Shown piece by piece: positions 44,010 through 55,813 of a stretch of 64,000 nt of DNA (the first letter of the stretch is position 1; each line of letters begins with the position of its first letter). The position numbers and the translations under genes were made by a program. The DNA comes from Mytilus trossulus. Lineage: Eukaryota; Mollusca; Bivalvia; Mytilida; Mytilidae. The notes beneath the pieces are model-generated. The model did not search any database, was not told where the DNA came from, and worked only from the letters and a program-made list of their open reading frames with translations. The stretch spans positions 26,218,886-26,282,885 of the forward strand of contig NC_086374.1 in NCBI RefSeq assembly GCF_036588685.1, in the 5' to 3' direction.

Positions 44010-45070
44010 TAGTTAGTTGTCAAGCCTACGACTTCTGTCGCAGAAAGCTCGACACAGGAATAGTGATCCGGCTACTTCATAAAACCTTAAAATTTAGGAA
44101 GGTTGGAGACCGGGATCCCTCCTTTTTTGTATATACATGCCTTATGTTACGAAGTTTCTGTCTGTCATATGATTGTCCTTGATTTCATGTTCATGATTAA
44201 ACGTTTAGTTTCTGAATTTCTTTATATGAGTAGTAGAATAACTATATTTCGTATGTGCATACCTTGCAAGGTCCTCATGTCAATCAGACAGTTTTCACTA
44301 GAAATCGACCTCACTTCATGGACAAGTGACCAAGGTTAAGTTTTAGTGAAAAAGTCCATATATCAGATACTATAAGCAATAGGAGTACTGGTTTATGAAA
44401 TGATTGTAAAATGTACATGTTCAACTAGCAGGTGTCATTTGACCTCGACCTCATTTCATGGATTAGTGACCAAGGTTAAGTTTTCGTAGACAAGTCAATT
44501 TCTCAGATACTATAAGCATGCAACAGGTCTTTTATATTTGGTGTATGAAATGATTGTGAAATGTACATGACCAACTGGCATGTTTTATTTGACCGTGACC
44601 TCATTTTTACGGTTCATTGCTCAATGTTAAGTTTTTTATTTTTTTATTTTGTACTCCAAGCAATAGGTCAACTATATTTGGTGCATGGAATTATTGTAAG
44701 GTGTATATGTTTGTCTGGAAATTATTATTTGACAATGACCTCATTTTCACGGTTCATTGGTCAATTTCTAGTTTCCTGCTGATTGTAAGGTGTGCAGGTC
44801 TGTCTGGCAAGGTACAGTTTTCCAGTTTAAATTTATTTCCCGTAGATACTATGTGTAAAATGTCAACTACAGTTAAAGTATATTTGGTGTATAAAATTAT
44901 TGCAAGGTGTACATGTATTTCAGGCCAGTTTGGTTTATCTGACCTTGACTTTATTTCCTTGAATCTTGTTAAGGTTATGCGATAGTTGTAGTAAAGATTT
45001 ATATACAGGAGTATCAACATAAATTCAATGGTTAGTTAAGACGGGGAGACATTTTAGCGTGTGCACTACT
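44010..45070 (+). repeat. Hairpin-headed composite repeat, copy C
   Basis: Starts with GTCAAGCCTACGAC and GTCGCAGAAAGCTCGAC (stem-loop with compensated arms), continues AGTGATCCGGC, then several 130-150-bp units, and ends at ACATTTTAGCGTGTGCACT. The hairpin arms differ from copy B but the inner stem still pairs (CTACGAC / GTCGCAG with one mismatch), hinting that the structure is kept. Confidence 0.7.
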
Positions 45071-45252
45071 ATCAGATTAAAAAAAACCACAACGCAGAAC
45101 AATAATAAATTTTCAGTTTTATCTGTAGGTGACAATAACGAAAGAAAAATAATGCAACAGGAAGTCAAGTCAGCTTCTAATATTTACATTTGGAATTGAT
45201 AAAAAAAAACCAAAAAATCCCTAATACACACGATGAGTTTGATTTTCAATTT

Positions 45253-45362
45253 TCAAATTATCCGGTCGCTTACAACGACAACATCGGATAAACAACATTC
45301 CTTGTTTGTAAACCTACCATATTTAAGACTTCTTCCATCCCAACATCCAAAAAATCTACACT
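45253..45362 (-). CDS. Secreted Cys protein, candidate last exon
   Basis: A strong acceptor tract (TATTTTGTTGCAG) is followed by a second AG two bases later (CAGAG). Only use of the second AG keeps the Cys-rich frame from exon 2; the first AG gives a Cys-free frame with a stop after about 31 residues. The Cys-rich content argues for the former, but an unseen phase-shifting exon is possible. Confidence 0.35.
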
Positions 45363-47892
45363 CTCTGCAACAAAATATCAATAAATGGGGGAAAACATTA
45401 GTTTTTTTTACTGTAATGGTAATTGTCCTCTTTCTTTGTTTATAGTGTAGAATGAGAGTCATATATAATACATACATATTTTAGCGAATCGCTCAAAACT
45501 ATAGGGAATTCAATTCGCATATGATTAAGTGATATTTGTTGTATTATCTTAACACTCAAGGATTCTATTGTAAATGTACTAACAAACATTTCAATCAGGC
45601 ACCAAAACCAACTAATTCGAATAACATTGACGCAGATAGCTATAAACTGAGAAATTTTAAATCCTCTTTCTGATTTTTACAATTCATCTATAAACAATTG
45701 CTGTTTAACGTCAAAATGAAAACTTTTGGCTAAGTCAATCCTCAAATATTTATTATGTTAAACCAAGGATTTGTATAGTCACTATACAAATCCTTGGTTA
45801 AACGTATGGCATTTTATGCTTAAGTTTTTAAAGTTTATTTTATTTGCGAGGACTCATGTTCGGTTGCTTTGACATTGACTTATACCCAGGATATCGTGTT
45901 CTTATATGTATACATTCCAGCAGCACCTGCATACGGGGTATATATCTCCCAATTGATACGATATTCCCGTGCTTGCATTTCCTATCAAGATTTTTTTGAT
46001 AGAGGGTTGCTGCTCACAAGGAAGCTATTAAACCAAGAGTTCCAAATGGTGAAGTTGAAATCATCCCTTCGTTCATTTTACGGACGCCATAACGAGTTGG
46101 TTGACCGTTATGGAATAACCGTTTCACAAATGATATCGGATATGTTATTTACGTCGTAACTACAATCCCCTTCGCTTTCATAAATGTGATCGAACGAATT
46201 ATACTATTTACCGGATTTGTAATCACATAAGCAACACGACGGGTGCCACATGTGGAGCAGGATCTGCTTACCCTTCCGGAACACCTGAGATCACCCCTAG
46301 TTTTTGGTGGGGTTCGTGTTGTTTATTCTTTAGTTTTCTATGTTGTGTCATGTGTGCTGTTGTTTTTCTGTTTGTCTTTTTCATTTTTAGCCATGGCGTT
46401 GTCAGTTTGTTTTAGATTTATTAGTTTGACTGTCCCTTTGGTATCTTTCGTCCCTCTTTTATATGTATATAAATTCATCATAGATACCAGGATTGAAATT
46501 TTGTATACTGTTTGTATATTCTAGAGTTATGATATGTAAAGTGAATCTTATCACAAACAACTGGCACTTATATATGTTAGCTTTACTTTAGCAAATTTGA
46601 AATTTCCTGTAAGCGTACCGTCTTACCTTGTTCATCACAGCTGACTACAACCTTCTCTGATTCTATAATGCCATTCCTTTCCACCTGATTACCCTGTAAC
46701 CGGTTGTTACACCCTTCAACAACTGGAATACTCCCTAAATAAAACGATAAGCATAGAGAAATAACAAAGATTCATTAAACGATACATTATTCACAAAGAG
46801 AAACAAAAGACAAATCGTAGATTTGTAGAGCATTGCGAATGAGGGTAATGCCTTCGATCTATCATGACAGAATGTGTATCGGCTTATATGTATAAATGCA
46901 TTTGACCAAATCCGAAATTCGTGAAGTATCCAAAATAAAGCTGACTATCTATCTGCAAAAATGCCTTCAAAAATTTAAGGTGAAATATGAACTAAGGATA
47001 GAAAAGATACAACATTTTAAAAGTGAATTCAAATCTATTCCATAATTCGCCAAGATTACGATTTAAGTCAATAGCATAACTATAACATTGTCATTAACAT
47101 TTTACAAATGAAATTTTACCAAAATTAGAATTTTATTAACGATCGAACCATTATTTATACTGAAGGAGGAACCGCCCCTATTCTATTCACAACTGATTTT
47201 ACTTAGACGTTTAAAGGAAAGTTAATAAATAGAAAAGTACAACCAAACTGCATATTTTAATATTAATATAGAAGTGGTATGATTAACAAGGGACAACATA
47301 TCCACCAGCGACAAATGAACATAAATTTGAGCAAATGTGGGTACCTGTGCGGCTTTCACCAATCAGGAAAACTCATACAGCATAGCAAGTTTTAAAAGAT
47401 CCCGACATGGACAAAAAAAGTAAAAGCGAGAACATCAACGGCCTGATTTGTGTAAAAAAAACTACCAAAGAGCAGATATGACAGGCACATACAGAATGCT
47501 GCGGGTTTAAACATGTTTACTTGTAGGGTTATAACAAAATATAAGAATTTAGATAAAAGAAAAAAAAGAAACAACTGTTACAGTTTCGTTAATATTTGGA
47601 CATTATTAAGTATAAAATGTCATCGCTTGAATCGGTAAATGTAAAATGACATCATTTGACTCAGGAAATATAAAATGTCATCGCCGACTCAACAATTTAC
47701 CTTTTTATTCATTATTTTTTATAATTTGTGTTTTAATTAAGTGCATCAAATGTTACACTTTTGAATGAAAATACATTAAATGAAAATAATCTAGACCTAA
47801 GATATGCATATATCAATTATAATATATTAAGACTTACCTTCTACAGAAGCCGAAGCAAAGATGAGAATAACTAAGAGTGCACACAGACGCAT
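45253..47892 (-). CDS. Small secreted cysteine-containing protein, 2-3 coding exons
   Basis: Function unknown. Minus-strand exons 47892-47838, 46734-46627 and, less surely, 45362-45253 join in frame to about 90 residues. The first exon encodes a typical signal peptide (MRLCALLVILIFASASVEG) and follows an acceptor-like TTTTTGTTTTAG, so a non-coding exon lies upstream. Exon 2 begins GSIPVVEGCNNRLQGN and ends VVVSCDEQ. Exon 3 reads ECRFFGCWDGRS, then KECCLSD, and stops. The mature chain would have six Cys spaced C-x23-C-x4-C-x4-C-x15-CC. It could be an extracellular peptide such as an antimicrobial or matrix protein, or the tip of a larger protein with missed exons. A retroelement (45870-46465) sits in the last intron. 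Confidence 0.45.
45761..45799. repeat. Perfect 39-bp palindrome
   Basis: Arms AACCAAGGATTTGTATAGT (45761-45779) and its exact reverse complement (45781-45799) around a single C. It may be joined ends of a mobile element or a cruciform-forming site. Confidence 0.8.
45870..46465 (+). mobile_element. 5'-truncated Penelope-like retroelement, 3' part
   Basis: A frame at 45869-46159 contains PAAPAYGVYISQLIRYSRAC, LLTRKLLNQ and KLKSSLRSFYGRH. These resemble the region C-terminal to the reverse transcriptase in Penelope-like elements, and the PSYGVYISQ motif recurs in the decayed copy at 58600. The following 3' UTR (46160-46465) matches 26612-26955. The reverse-transcriptase core is missing, so this copy is dead. 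Confidence 0.6.
46627..46734 (-). CDS. Secreted Cys protein, exon 2
   Basis: Acceptor TTTTATTTAG, donor AAG|GTAAGA. It is 108 bases long and phase 1 at both ends, which fits exon 1. Encodes two Cys and no known domain. Confidence 0.55.
47838..47892 (-). CDS. Secreted Cys protein, signal-peptide exon
   Basis: ATG at 47892-47890, 18 codons plus one base, donor GTAAGT at 47837-47832. The hydrophobic core LCALLVILIFASA is a clear signal sequence. Confidence 0.6.
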
Positions 47893-48777
47893 TTTGTCCA
47901 CCTAAAACAAAAATCCAAATTAGATATTTCTGCGTGCATATCTTGGAATTTATCTAAATACATACTGATCTTTCAGTCTTTTAACTAAAATCTAACTAAT
48001 GAAACGCTACTTTTTTTTTAAATAATTAAATTATAAACGCAAATAAAATTGTATAACCTGTTTTCAGAAAAAAAAGTTATAGAAAGCGCAATGTACGAGA
48101 CGGGGATGAGTTTGATATATAACTAGCAGATGTGACCAAATTGACATATATATTCTTTCTTTTATCTTATTATTTATAGTTGTATGGCACATACCCCATG
48201 ACGTCTAACATAACATTAGATCAATGCAAATGATTGCTAGTCAAGATATCCAGCACCAAATTGATCTTTCCTTCATATGTCATAATCCTTCATTTGTTTC
48301 TTTTAAAAAAGTTCAATTTAGGAACATTCAAGTGAAAATTCATATTTACGTTGACTGAATGATTCAGATCAATTCGATAATTTATATTTCAGTAAACAAA
48401 AAATATCGTTCTTTTGTATTTGAAAAACCTTCGATTTGCGTGTTATGATAAATTATTTGACTTCGTATGTCCTACTCATACATATGTTGACAAATTTCAA
48501 TGATCTCTTCTAAACATTCTTAAGATGTGAAAGAATCAGATTACAATTGGATCAATGTCCAAATCAAAACTATTATATCTATTATATACATGACCATACA
48601 AATAAAAAAGAGTTTTCCAATCCTGTTTATCCTATAAAGATTTTTTTTAATAAACATTAATTTACAATCGAAGGCTTTACTTTGTTGTGATATATTATTC
48701 AACTCTGAACATCTGCAGATGATACAGTGGTCTTATGAGAGATGTGAATTCCAACATATTTAATAAAAAAAAATAAA
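47893..48777. other. Upstream region of the secreted Cys gene, nothing else recognised
   Basis: Presumably holds the non-coding first exon and promoter of the minus-strand gene, since the coding exon follows an acceptor. Neither can be placed with confidence. Confidence 0.35.
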
Positions 48778-48966
48778 AAAATGTATACATTACAAATATG
48801 AATAAATAAATCATTTTCATAAATTTATACATTACAAATATAAATAAATAAATCATTTAATAAATTTATACATAACAAATAAGAATAAAAAAATCATTAT
48901 AACAAATTTATACATTACAAACATGAATAAAGAAATAATTTCAATAAAGTTATACATTACAAATAT
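48778..48966. repeat. AT-rich minisatellite, unit about 45-50 bp
   Basis: About four to five imperfect copies of TTTATACATTACAAATATGA followed by ATAAATAAATCATTTTCATA. Confidence 0.75.
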
Positions 48967-49239
48967 GACGAACTTGCAGATATAATATTGTAAGATGTCG
49001 TTTCCAGTTTTCATAATACTTACTAGTCAACATCGATATTGATTGTTTGTTTTATCTCTCACATTTATTTCGTGTTATAGAATTAATGTCTCGTTGGCGT
49101 TTATAGTAGTCGGAATATTCAGCATACAATAAGCGTACATATTGTCCCAAAAATCTGCAAAAGTTATGAAAATTCTATCCATTTCAATGAATTTTAGTGT
49201 AAACAATATTGTATTCAGAAACAGATAAATAAATGCGAA

Positions 49240-51660
49240 CATAAATACAATACAATGGATTGGAAAACAAGTGACAAGTCACTTATACAAATTCCTCTCC
49301 TTTTAAATGGCAAAATCAATTACAATGGACAGAAAATGTACAATTATATAATATAATATCATGGAAAAAGAAATCAAATGTAATGGAAATTAAAATATAA
49401 TGCAGATAGTATTTTTAATATTGGGTGACATGTTGTTGGGCCAACAAGAATAATTATGTGAATCTCTTAGTTTTCAATATATAGTCTTGGACAATAAGAA
49501 AGTTCTTTTTATTGTCTATATCGGTAATGTTCGGATTACCATATAGTAACATTTCTATGTTAAGTGTACCAACTAGGTTTACAAAAAGGGCTTCACGAGT
49601 TCGATGATAATTGGGACAGTTTAGAAGGAAGTGTTCTGAGGTTTCTATCTGTTTACATTTACAAAATGGATCTGATTCCAAATTTTTCTGATACAAGTGA
49701 TCCCTAAGACTACTGCTCTCGGTACGGATTCGGGCATGATATATCTGGCCTAGTCTACTGCCTGCATAATAATAATTTGGTATAGAATGATTTATCTTTA
49801 GAAATGCTTTAAGTGGCGCGATAGAACCAGCATTTTTTATATCTGGGGGGATGCTATTCCATAGTCGAACTGTTGATGGAAGGAAACTATTCATATGATA
49901 AGTAGTTCGACAGGGTACTGATGGAAAATTATTTGCAGAACGAGTTCTATACTGATGAATGTTTCTAAACTGATCGGGAAGGATATCATTTAAATAACAC
50001 GGGGTCTTTCCATTCACCATATTATGAAAAAGTAAAAGTTTATGCTTATCTCTTCGCTGTTGAAGAGTCTCCCATCCGCATTCAGCCAAAAGTAAACGTA
50101 GACTGGTGAGTTTTGTTGCACCAATAACGATGCGTGTAGCATCGTAATTTACATGTTCAAGCTTTGCTTTTAAGTATTCGGGACAGTTATCCCAGACAAC
50201 ATCAACATATTCAAGTAATGGGCGAACACAGCTAAAATACATATTTTCAAGAGATCTTCTGTCTAGCCTAAATTTTAGGCGACGCAGTAAGTTTAGTCGA
50301 GGTAACGTCTTTGAAATAATGTTTTCAATGTGATGATTCCATGTCCCATCACTCGAGAAAGTTAATCCCAAGTGCTTATGAGTTTGAACTCTTTTTATAA
50401 TGACGCCATTCATATTCAAAGGGGGATGATAATCTGGTTCGCTTTTGCGTGAGAATACGATGGATTCTGTCTTAGACGGGTTAAAATTTACTAACCATTT
50501 ATCCGCCCAGCTATTTATTTTACACAAGTTGTTGTTTAAAGAAATCGACGAAACCAGTGGATTATCTACAACAGCATAAATACATGTATCATCCGCAAAT
50601 AGTTTAATCCTACAGCTTACTTCGTTAATAATGTCATTAATATAAATAAGGAACAGCAAGGGCCCGAGAATTGAACCCTGGGGTACTCCAGCATTTACAT
50701 CAGCCCAGGAAGATTCTACTCCGTTTATGACCACCCTTTGTTTTCTGTTCGACAAGTAATCTTTAAGCCACAGGAGAAGGTCACCAACAATCCCCATCAT
50801 TTGCAACTTATAGAGCAATCCCTTATGCCACACACGGTCGAAGGCTTTACTTATATCGAAAAATATGAACCTGATATCTTTGCCTTCGTCTAAGGCTTTG
50901 CTAAGAACGTTACAAATGTATAAAAGCTGATTTCTGGTCGAATCGTTAGGCATGAAACCAGACTGGTGCTCGGAAATCAAAACTCGTATGAAGTTAAATA
51001 CGTGCTTATATACACAACGCTCGAAAACTTTACTCATCACCGATAGAAGAGATATTGGTCGATAATTACTAAGTATGCTTTTATCGTCATTCTTAAAACA
51101 AGGAATTACATTAGCTAGCTTCCATGCGGACGGGAACAACTTCGTTCTAAGACTTAAGTTGAAAATAGCGCGTAGTGGTTTTGCTATAATATCGGCAACC
51201 GGCTTGAGAATACGACCGCTTATAGCATCAGGCCCCGAAGCCTTGTTGACATTTAAAGTTTGAAGAATGTCTTTAACTTCGTACGTTTCGAAAACGATAC
51301 TACTTAATCGTCTATCTGGAGGGGTGTCGTCCCTAGGCAGTAGTTTGTTGCTATCGTCAATATTAGACTGCGACGCAAAATAGTCATTAAATGCCTCGGT
51401 CTTTTGTTTGTCGTCCTCAATAATAGAGCTGTTTAAATTGATAGGCGGGATATTCATGTCTCGAGATTTTAGGTTGGTTATGCGGTAGGCTAAATTCCAC
51501 CAAATTTTGGTTGAAGACATGGTCGTTCTAAGCTTTCCGATCAGTTTGTCATAGAACTTTGTCTTCTCATTCCGTATTACGTTCACAGTTTTGTTACGAC
51601 TCCTGCGAAATTGTAGCCAGTTTAAAATGAATTTTAGCTAAAACTGCAGGGTAAAGAAAC
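49240..51660 (-). mobile_element. 5'-truncated LINE, minus strand
   Basis: The coding part lies at 51637-49454 with a 3' UTR of about 200 bp running to about 49240. The endonuclease is absent; in place of it a repeat of the 51660-52130 family abuts the break. No target duplication was found. The element belongs to the same broad LINE group as 20140-23995 but is clearly a different family by sequence. Confidence 0.8.
49454..51637 (-). pseudogene. Reverse transcriptase fragment of a LINE, uninterrupted but lacking its start and endonuclease
   Basis: The frame is open from just after a TAG at 51640-51638 to the stop at 49454. The 710 codons from 51586 start with GTG; the first ATG is at 51520. 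Counting from 51586, the reverse transcriptase has NYRPISLLS near 174-182, FFDISKAFDRVWH (Asp 244), GVPQGS at 300-305 and FADD at 330-333, so the catalytic residues are kept. The C-terminus has the Cys/His cluster CKCKQIETSEHFLLNCPNYH. The lack of stops over 2.1 kb suggests recent arrival. It cannot move on its own for lack of endonuclease. Confidence 0.88.
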
Positions 51661-52130
51661 AATCAAATTAACGGTGCCATTGTTTTGCACAAGATACAGC
51701 GTTTAAACCTCCATGGACAAATAGAATAGCCAAAGCCGTGTAATGATCAAGACCTTTGCATAGGGGAGATGTATTCCTTAATCTAAAATCAATTTTAAAA
51801 GTTTGTAACAACAAATTCTAATAACATAGTTGTTAACATTCGTATTTGCATGCCAGTACCGATGTGCATGCTTTATTCCAATGAAAGGGTTTGGTTCATA
51901 TCGGCCATCAAATATAATCTCCCCAAGACTAATAAAGGTATACCTCAGGCATAGATTACCTTAGCTGTATTTGGCAAAACTTTTAGGAATTTTGGTTCTC
52001 AATGCTCTTGAACTTTGTACTTTATTTGGCATTTTTATTTTTTTTGGATTCGAGCGTCACTGATGAGTCTTTTGTAGACGAAACGCGCGTCTGGCGTATA
52101 TACTAAATTTAGTCCTGGTATCTATGACGA
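51660..52130 (+). repeat. Mussel dispersed repeat (GAGCGTCACTGATG family), long copy
   Basis: From AACGGTGCCATTGTTTTGCA through ATTACCTTAGCTGTATTTGG, GAGCGTCACTGATGAGTC and GACGAAACGCGCGTCTGGCG to TCCTGGTATCTATGACGAG. Parts recur at 5150-5345, 31325-31850 and, inverted, at 46473-46500 and 52728-52800. It ends about 100 bp upstream of the start codon of the Gly/Ser-rich gene. Confidence 0.75.
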
Positions 52131-52139
52131 GTTTATATA
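52131..52139 (+). promoter_or_regulatory. TATA-like element of the Gly/Ser-rich protein gene
   Basis: TTTATATAC directly after the dispersed repeat and 95 bp before the ATG. A start site near 52165 would give a 5' UTR of about 70 bases. A second candidate, TATAATCAAA near 52162, is less convincing. Confidence 0.3.
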
Positions 52140-52233
52140 CATCATTGTCACGTATTCTAATATAATCAAAAGGTCAGAAGAATAGCCTTCATTAAGATAA
52201 GTCATAAACTAAACCCTCATTTTACGTGACACC

Positions 52234-52294
52234 ATGGCCAGAACTGTATTCTTGTTGCTTGGATTATTTCTTCCCGTTCTGATACAATCAGATG
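52234..52294 (+). CDS. Gly/Ser-rich protein, signal-peptide exon
   Basis: ATG in ACCATGG context, 20 codons plus one base, donor GTAAGC. Joins in phase 1 with 53958. Confidence 0.8.
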
Positions 52295-55200
52295 GTAAGC
52301 TGTTAAAACTGTATATCAAATCTTTGAACATCATTTAAATTGCTAGCGTTTACAAACTAAAAGTATATGCGATGAACGTTCTAGTATTTCTATTATTTAC
52401 TTGGAGACCTAATCCTGCTGACGCTTCAGTTTAGTCAAATCAATTACTCTTTGAACTGATATGAATTTTATCTGTCAGATGACTAGAGGACAATAATGAT
52501 AAAAATATCTTGAACAATCTTGACCTTTCTAGTGTCTTAGTCTTACAGAAAACCGTTGACATAAGTACCAAGTTATACATATAAGTGCTTTTGTTAAATA
52601 AAATTCATTAATTGTTCTTTTGTTTCTTATCAGGGTTTTGTAGACTATTGTCTGTCTTTCCATCTGATTTCTTTAGTCAAAAGAAAATTTTGGATTCTGA
52701 TACTCCTTTCCTTTATCAAACAAAAATAAAGTCATCATAGATGCCGCGATTGAGAAATTTTATTTCTGCGCTAGACGCGCGTTTCGTCTATTATAAACGA
52801 TAACAACACTGTGATGGGTGTCACATGGCACTTGCATCATCCTAAAAGTGTACCATACTTTCACATCAAACTCCTGCATGTATAAACTAAATTTGATAAA
52901 GATGCACATTTTATGGCTAGATCTCTACAGTCTTTTCAATATACAAACACGAAAGCATATTTTAATCTTTAACCATCTGCTACTTTATTTCGGGGATAAT
53001 CTTGATATACTAAAAGCTCTAATAATTTGTATACACGATTTGTTTGACAAGGTTTCCCGATTAATATAAAAACCACAGACTATAGTAACTGAAATGCACT
53101 TATATATAATACGAGATGTCCGTACATATATTGTGAATGTTCAATTGTTCCCATATTCTAGGAACGAAAGGTACATTTGTGAATCAAAATCTTAGTTGTC
53201 TATGCGACGAGGCTCATTCAGACCGACACTGTATTTGCTTCAACCAATGAGGTTATATAACCTCCTTCTTGCTTTAACATAACGATAACAAAAAAGTATA
53301 GGTCATATTAGTGACAGGTGATATTAATTAGTTTTAAAATGAGCATATACAATACTGTATATAATAACTTTTTACCATTTCATTTTACTAATGTGATTGC
53401 CGAATTTAAAAAATGCATTCTAGCAACAACAAAAAAAGTAAATTCAAATAAGGAATTGTCAAAAAACAATGATAATGATTTTTCAGCGCTTTATGAAAGC
53501 AGATAAATAAAATAAAAGGTCATACAAAAATTATCTATACCGTAACACTGATAGAATCTGATTCTGAGTTTCCTTTATGGCAAAAGATTTTTTTTTTTTA
53601 TCATGTTTCAAAGGGAAATGCTTGGGTTTAGAATATTTGTAAAACCTTTTATTGTTTTCAGTTTTAAAGACCACAAACATATCCTAGTATTTAAGAATTG
53701 TCTCTCCCCTTTTACTCTTAAAATAAGATGTGGCTATATACCTCACCCCTAGAGTTCCATACAACATTTAAAAAGATGACAATTTGTTATGGTCATTTTA
53801 TACAATTTTAATCAGTAAATGCATTCTTTTCTTTTTGTGTCGTTTTTAATTGGGTGTGCTATTTGTAGATGTTGAGGATACGCATTTGTATTTCAATAAT
53901 AGAAATTCAGTTATTAATACTATCTTTCTCAGAAAGAGTAGCTTTTTTATTTTTTAGGTACGTTTGATCCAAATGCCTTAGGCTTTGGAATGAGCGGCGG
54001 GTCTGAAAGTGGATCTAAAACTGGTGGGTCTACTGGAGGATTCGGAGGAAGTGGGTTCGGACAGAGCAGCGGATCTGGAAGTGGAAGTGGATCTGCAAGT
54101 GGTGGATTCGGAGGAAGTGGTTTTGGACAGAGCAGCGGATCTGGAAGTGGAAGTGGATCTGCAAGTGGTGGATTCGGAGGAAGTGGTTTTGGTCAGAGCA
54201 GCGGATCTGGTAGCGGATCTGCAAGTAGTGGATTCGGAGGAAGTGGTTTTGGTCAGAGCAGCGGATCTGGAAGTGGAAGTGAATCGGCAAGTGGTGGATT
54301 TGGAGGAAGTGGTTTTGGTCAGAGCAGCGGGTCTGGAAGTGGCTCTGCAAGTGGTGGATTTGGAGGAAGTGGGTTTGGACAGAGCAGCGGGTCTGGAAGT
54401 GGATCTGGAAGTGGTGGATTTGGAGGAAGTGGGTTTGGACAGAGCAGCGGTTCTGGAAGTGGATCTGGAAGTGGATCTGCAAATGGTGGATTTGGAGGCA
54501 GTGGTTTTGGCCAGAGCAGCGGATCTGGAAGTGGGTCAGGAAGTGGATCTGCCAGTGGTGGATTTGGAGGAAGTGGTTTTGGACAGAGCAGCGGATCTGA
54601 AAGTGGAAGTGGATCTGCAAATGGTGGATTTGGAGGAAGTGGTTTTGGACAAAGCAGCGGGTCTGGAAGTGGAAGTGGATCTGCAAGTGGTGGTTTTGGA
54701 GGCAGTGGTTTTGGCCAGAGCAGCGGATCTGGAAGTGGGTCAGGAAGTGGATCTGCAAGTGGTGGATTTGGAGGCAGTGGTTTTGGCCAGAGCAGCGGAT
54801 CTGGAAGTGGGTCAGGAAGTGGATCTGCCAGTGGTGGATTTGGAGGAAGTGGTTTTGGACAGAGCAGCGGATCTGAAAGTGGAAGTGGATCTGCAAGTGG
54901 TGGATTTGGAGGAAGTGGTTTTGGACAAAGCAGCGGGTCTGGAAGTGGAAGTGGATCTGCAAGTGGTGGTTTTGGAGGCAGTGGTTTTGGCCAGAGCAGC
55001 GGATCTGGAAGTGGGTCAGGAAGTGGATCTGCAAGTGGTGGATTTGGAGGCAGTGGTTTTGGCCAGAGCAGCGGATCTGGAAGTGGGTCAGGAAGTGGAT
55101 CTGCCAGTGGTGGATTTGGAGGAAGTGGTTTTGGACAGAGCAGCGGATCTGGAAGTGGAAGTGGATCTGCAAGTGGTGGATTTGGAGGAAGTGGTTTTGG

Positions 55201-55761
55201 ACAAAGCAGCGGGTCTGGAAGTGGAAGTGGATCTGCAAGTGGTGGTTTTGGAGGCAGTGGTTTTGGCCAGAGCAGCGGATCTGGAAGTGGGTCAGGAAGT
55301 GGATCTGCAAGTGGTGGATTTGGAGGAAGTGGTTTTGGACAGAGCAGCGGATCTGGCAGTGGAAGTGGATCTGCAAGTGGTGGATTTGGAGGAAGTGGGT
55401 TTGGTCAGAGCAGCGGATCTGGAAGTGGATCTGGAAGTGGTGGATTTGGAGGGAGTGGTTTCGGACAGAGCAGCGGGTCTGGAAGTGGATCAGAAAGTGG
55501 ATCTGGAAGTGGTGGTTTTGGAGGAAGTGGTTTTGGACAGAGCAGCGGATCTGGCAGTGGTGGATCTTCTGGAGGATTTGGAAGTGGTTCTGGTTTTGGT
55601 AGTGGATCAGGGAGTGAATCCGGCAGTGGCGAGTCTTCTGGAGGATTCGGAAGTGGTTCCGGTTTTGGTAGTGGATCAGGCAGTGGAGGAACTTCTGGGG
55701 GATTTGGAAGTGGTTCTGGGTTTGGTAGCGGTAGTTCTTCGTCAAGCAGTGGTGGTTCTTC

Positions 55762-55813
<52 letters not shown>

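Noticed and set aside
44561..45020. Overlapping 70-120-codon frames on both strands
   Set aside because: All fall in the hairpin-headed repeat family and are not conserved between copies.
46243..46524. 93-codon frame with a hydrophobic centre
   Set aside because: It lies over the 3' UTR of the Penelope-like repeat, which also occurs at 26612-26955 without keeping the frame.
51075..51263. 62-codon plus-strand frame
   Set aside because: Antisense shadow of the truncated LINE reverse transcriptase.
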